Positions 5,708 through 7,863 of a DNA stretch of 7,863 nt are shown in pieces. Source of the DNA: Alphaproteobacteria bacterium (GTDB taxonomy: Bacteria > Pseudomonadota > Alphaproteobacteria > Rs-D84); the NCBI GenBank assembly GCA_016301865.1, contig JAEDOP010000028.1, positions 1 through 7,863 of the forward strand. Reading direction: 5' to 3'. Position 1 is the first letter of the stretch; every line of letters begins with the position of its first letter. Below the pieces are notes generated by a model, which did no database searches, was not told the origin of the DNA, and saw nothing but the letters and a program-made list of their open reading frames with translations. The position numbers and the translations under genes were made by a program.

Positions 5708-5720
5708 GCAAAGAGCAATT
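5708..5720 (+). repeat. Dispersed 13-bp repeat GCAAAGAGCAATT, second copy
   Basis: This is identical to 2365-2377. It lies between the 12-bp array and the tolB promoter and is followed by a related AGCAAATAGG, comparable with GAGCAAATGG at 2350-2359 beside the first copy. An inverted 11-bp version occurs at 2476-2486. All copies are intergenic. Confidence 0.55.
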
Positions 5721-5732
5721 AGCAAATAGGGT

Positions 5733-5761
5733 TTGATTTTTGAATATTCTGCATATAAAAT
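5733..5761 (+). promoter_or_regulatory. Candidate tolB promoter
   Basis: TTGATT (5733-5738) and TAAAAT (5756-5761) are separated by 17 bp, close in form to the pilin-like gene promoter (TTGAAA-17-TAAAAT). An in-frame TTG at 5733 falls in the -35 box and is therefore not the tolB start. An alternative -10, TATAAA (5754-5759), would give a 15-bp spacer. Confidence 0.5.
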
Positions 5762-5792
5762 TGACGTATGTATTTTTAAGGAAGGGTTTTAT

Positions 5793-7109
5793 ATGTTAAA
5801 AAAATTACTTTTGTTTGCGTTGGGGTTGGTTATGGTTTTGCCAGCGCGCGCTGAATTAAAGGTTGATATTGTTGCAGGGGCTGCAAATCCAATTTCAATT
5901 GCTGTGCAAAAATTTGAAGTGTCTGGTGACGTTCGTTCCAAAGATGCCACCATGATACGCGAGGTGGTGGAAAGCGATTTAAAACGTACCGGATTGTTTC
6001 GAATTGTAAATCATGATGCGTTTCCAGAGTATGTAAAAATGCATGAAATGCCGAATTTTAAATCATGGGATGCAATCAAAACCCAGGTGCTGGTTCAGAC
6101 AAAATTATCGGCGGAATCGGACAATCGATATAAACTTGAATTCTTTGTGTGGGATGTTGATGGTCGCGAACAGATAGAAGCGCAGTCACTGGTTGCATCG
6201 CGTCAGTCGGCGCGTCGTTTGGCGCACATTATGGCGGATGCAATTTATGAACGCTTGACCGGCGAAGTTGGATACTTTGATACCCAGATTGTGTTTATTG
6301 CCGAAACAGGGCCGGTACATAAGCGTGTTAAACGTATGGCAATTATGGACCAGGACGGCTATGGAATGCGCTATCTTTCCGATATGGATACATTTGTTAT
6401 GTCGCCGCATTTTTCGCCAAATATGCAATCGATTGTATTTTTGTCATATTATAATGATGATCCAATGGTGTGGTCTTTGGACCTGGATACTGGGGAACAG
6501 CGTCGATTGGGGCAATTTGGTGGCATGAACTTTGCGCCACGCTTTTCACCAGATGGTACGCGGGTCGCGATATCGCTGGTTAAAAAGGGTATTACACATA
6601 TCTATGAATATAATATCGAGACCAAGGAATTGCGTCAGTTGACGTTTGGTAATTCGATTAATACCAGTCCATCTTATTCGCCAGATGGTAAAAAGATGGC
6701 GTTTAATTCTGATCGGTCGGGACGTCAACAGATTCATGTTTTGGATTTGGAAACGGGGGCGGTGGAACGTCTGACGTATGGGGCGGGGCGGTATGCGACA
6801 CCGGCATGGTCGCCAGATGGTCAATTTATCGCATTTACAAAAATAGCAGATGATACGTTCTATGTCGGTATTATGAATCCCCAGGGGCGGAATGAAAAAA
6901 TATTGGCCGGCGGTTGGTTTATGGAGGCACCTTCATGGGCCCCTGGTTCACGGCGTATCGTCTACTATGAAACAGAAAAGGCGATTGATGGCATTGAAAG
7001 AATCAGTCATATTCGCAGTGTAGATATTACCGGGCAAAATATATATGATATTGAATTGCCCGATGGGGTTAATGGGCTGGAACCGACATGGTCGCCACGA
7101 TTACCATAA
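5793..7109 (+). CDS. tolB: TolB, periplasmic component of the Tol-Pal system
   Basis: TolB links the inner-membrane TolQRA complex to Pal and helps draw in the outer membrane at division. From the ATG at 5793 the protein has 438 residues, close to E. coli TolB (430). It starts with a Sec signal peptide 'MLKKLLLFALGLVMVLPARA' cleaved before ELKV. The N-terminal alpha/beta domain spans about 22-155. The junction 'TGEVGYFDTQIVFIAETG' (156-173) is a TolB hallmark. A six-bladed propeller follows, marked by PD40 motifs at about 204 (SPHFSPN), 248 (APRFSPDG), 292 (SPSYSPDG), 336 (TPAWSPDG), 379 (APSWAPGS) and 430 (EPTWSPRLP). Ribosome binding site AAGGAAGGG (5778-5786) supports this start. pal does not follow: a strong terminator overlaps the stop codon, so the usual tolQRAB-pal arrangement is broken at this side. 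Confidence 0.97.
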   Translation: MLKKLLLFALGLVMVLPARAELKVDIVAGAANPISIAVQKFEVSGDVRSKDATMIREVVESDLKRTGLFRIVNHDAFPEYVKMHEMPNFKSWDAIKTQVLVQTKLSAESDNRYKLEFFVWDVDGREQIEAQSLVASRQSARRLAHIMADAIYERLTGEVGYFDTQIVFIAETGPVHKRVKRMAIMDQDGYGMRYLSDMDTFVMSPHFSPNMQSIVFLSYYNDDPMVWSLDLDTGEQRRLGQFGGMNFAPRFSPDGTRVAISLVKKGITHIYEYNIETKELRQLTFGNSINTSPSYSPDGKKMAFNSDRSGRQQIHVLDLETGAVERLTYGAGRYATPAWSPDGQFIAFTKIADDTFYVGIMNPQGRNEKILAGGWFMEAPSWAPGSRRIVYYETEKAIDGIERISHIRSVDITGQNIYDIELPDGVNGLEPTWSPRLP

Positions 7110-7136
7110 AAACCGCCCGTTGGGCGGTTTTTATGG
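7104..7136 (+). terminator. Rho-independent terminator overlapping the tolB stop codon
   Basis: A perfect 15-bp inverted repeat, CCATAAAAACCGCCC (7104-7118) and its complement (7122-7136), encloses a GTT loop. The stem includes the tolB TAA (7107-7109), and its right arm carries T5. Translation to the stop codon would cover the left arm, so the terminating ribosome may influence folding. Confidence 0.92.
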
Positions 7137-7163
7137 TGAAACATGAGATATGAGACAGGAAAC

Positions 7164-7574
7164 ATGAAAAATTTGTTATTTTTTATACTGTGTATGTTTA
7201 TGTCTGGGGTGGCAAATGCAGTGCCGGCGGTTGTGGACTATCACTTTGATGGCGACACTTTTTCGGCGGGTGTAATGCTGGATACGGATGTTGAAATAAC
7301 GGTTCGGGTGCGTTTGATTAATATAGATACGCCCGAAATAAGTGGTAAATGCACAGCAGAAAAGGTTATGGCACAAAGTGCGCGTGATTTGTTGGCGACA
7401 ATAATACCGCGCGGAACGGTCGTTGATTTGCAAAATATCAAAGATGATAAATATCTGGGGCGAATAAATGCCAATGTGATTTTGCCCGATGGGCGCGATG
7501 TTGGGCAGATTATGATAGATTCTGGGCTGGCGCGCCCGTATAGCGGTGGCAAACGCCAACCTTGGTGTAAATAA
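7164..7574 (+). CDS. Secreted thermonuclease-like protein (staphylococcal nuclease domain)
   Basis: The predicted 136-residue protein has a signal peptide (KNLLFFILCMFMSGVANA, cleavage after residue 19) and then one SNase domain of the OB-fold nuclease family, Ca2+-dependent phosphodiesterases acting on DNA and RNA. The catalytic set is complete: D31 in DGDT, R50 in VRL, D55-T-P-E58, and R100 in DKYLGR (equivalents of D21, R35, D40, E43 and R87 of the S. aureus enzyme). The C-terminal 'IMIDSGLARPYSGGKRQPWC' is also typical. C63 and C135 could form a disulfide in the periplasm. The start is uncertain: ATG 7164 has AGGA only 3 bp upstream, and an in-frame ATG at 7143 would add 7 residues. It lies just after the tolB terminator and I see no clear promoter, so read-through may supply transcription. 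Confidence 0.9.
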   Translation: MKNLLFFILCMFMSGVANAVPAVVDYHFDGDTFSAGVMLDTDVEITVRVRLINIDTPEISGKCTAEKVMAQSARDLLATIIPRGTVVDLQNIKDDKYLGRINANVILPDGRDVGQIMIDSGLARPYSGGKRQPWCK

Positions 7575-7579
7575 ATTAT

Positions 7580-7606
7580 AATGATTTGTTTTTAGAACAA
7601 ATTATT
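7580..7606. terminator. AT-rich hairpin between the nuclease and plsC genes, possible convergent terminator
   Basis: AATGATTTGTT (7580-7590) and AACAAATTATT (7596-7606) pair over 11 bp with one G:T pair around a TTTAG loop. It sits in the 38-bp gap between two convergent genes. GC content is low and the trailing T tract is broken, so efficiency is doubtful. Confidence 0.45.
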
Positions 7607-7612
7607 CTATTT

Positions 7613-7863
7613 TTATGCGCTGTGGCGGTTGATTGCTTCGCTGATTTCATCCAGCGATGCCTTGCTGGGTAAAATTGGTTCAAATGTTATCGTGGCTGTT
7701 CCAGGGGTGATGCGACCGTGTTTTGGCCAATATAGCCCCGTGTCTGTGCCAACCGGTAAAATCGGTAATTTCAGGTGACGTGCCAGGAACAACAGGCCGC
7801 CTTTTAACTGAATCTGTTGCCCGGGTTTTGCGCGTGTGCCTTCGGGGAATATTACCAGAATGC
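7613..7863 (-). CDS. plsC: 1-acyl-sn-glycerol-3-phosphate acyltransferase, C-terminal part (5' end outside window)
   Basis: The minus-strand frame is open from the right edge to a TAA (complement of 7613-7615), giving the last 82 residues. They contain acyltransferase block III, FPEGTR (the glutamate and arginine bind the glycerophosphate), and block IV, 'LKLPILPVGTDTG' (the xPV element). A short C-terminal helix 'SLDEISEAINRH' follows. PlsC-type enzymes acylate lysophosphatidic acid to phosphatidic acid at the inner membrane. Block I with the HX4D catalytic pair lies beyond the window. A related acyltransferase acting on another lysolipid cannot be excluded from this fragment. It converges on the nuclease gene with 38 bp between them. 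Confidence 0.88.
   Translation of the reverse strand, partial: ILVIFPEGTRAKPGQQIQLKGGLLFLARHLKLPILPVGTDTGLYWPKHGRITPGTATITFEPILPSKASLDEISEAINRHSA

Noticed and set aside
5409..5736. Plus-strand frames across the 12-bp array that give a 4-residue peptide periodicity (tyrosine or threonine every fourth residue)
   Set aside because: The peptide period is the automatic result of a 12-bp DNA repeat. The frames lack ribosome binding sites, overlap the RHH gene antisense and cover a strong minus-strand promoter, so a regulatory array explains them better.

Overview
The window looks like chromosomal sequence from an alphaproteobacterium of moderate to low GC, with leucine encoded mainly by TTG. Support is indirect: an AsmA/DUF3971-like envelope protein, a signal-peptide TolB, a bacterial PlsC and EF-P, and -35/-10 promoters with AAGGGG/AGGAG ribosome binding sites. 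The gene order (asmA-like, dnaN, ppa, efp, pilin-like, tolB, nuclease, plsC) does not match any operon I recognise. An uncultured host- or gut-associated lineage is only a guess. There are no rRNA or tRNA genes, CRISPR arrays or recognisable transposases.

Layout. Bases 1-995 hold the 3' end of an AsmA-like gene. Next, each apparently with its own promoter, come dnaN (sliding clamp, 1192-2310), ppa (inorganic pyrophosphatase, 2591-3133) and efp (elongation factor P, 3196-3765). A strong terminator follows dnaN, and a 54-bp-arm foldback follows efp. A small secreted two-helix protein resembling VirB2/TrbC pilins lies at 3963-4328 and ends in a terminator shared with a convergent pair. That minus-strand pair (5560 down to 4371) is a ribbon-helix-helix CopG-type protein followed 17 bp later by a DinD-like protein. 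tolB (5793-7109) and a secreted staphylococcal-nuclease-like protein (7164-7574) return to the plus strand. The window ends inside a convergent plsC-type acyltransferase on the minus strand (7613-7863).

The most interesting structure is the control region of the RHH/dinD-like pair. Between 5573 and 5668 the triplet TAC recurs eight times at exactly 12-bp spacing, and most units are short palindromes (WTAC-N4-GTNW). A near-consensus promoter (TTGACA-16-TATAGT, minus strand) is buried inside this array, and the array stops right at the ribosome binding site of the RHH gene. This is what a tandem, cooperatively bound RHH operator would look like. It suggests an autoregulated cassette in which an antitoxin-type RHH protein controls a DinD-family (RecA-modulator-like) protein instead of a usual toxin.

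The remaining genes are housekeeping or envelope functions: replication (DnaN), pyrophosphate removal (Ppa), translation of polyproline stretches (EF-P), outer-membrane integrity (TolB, AsmA-like) and phospholipid synthesis (PlsC). The intergenic DNA between dnaN and ppa and upstream of tolB carries a short dispersed repeat (GCAAAGAGCAATT). No stretch without a gene exceeds 300 bases; the longest is the 280-bp dnaN-ppa gap.
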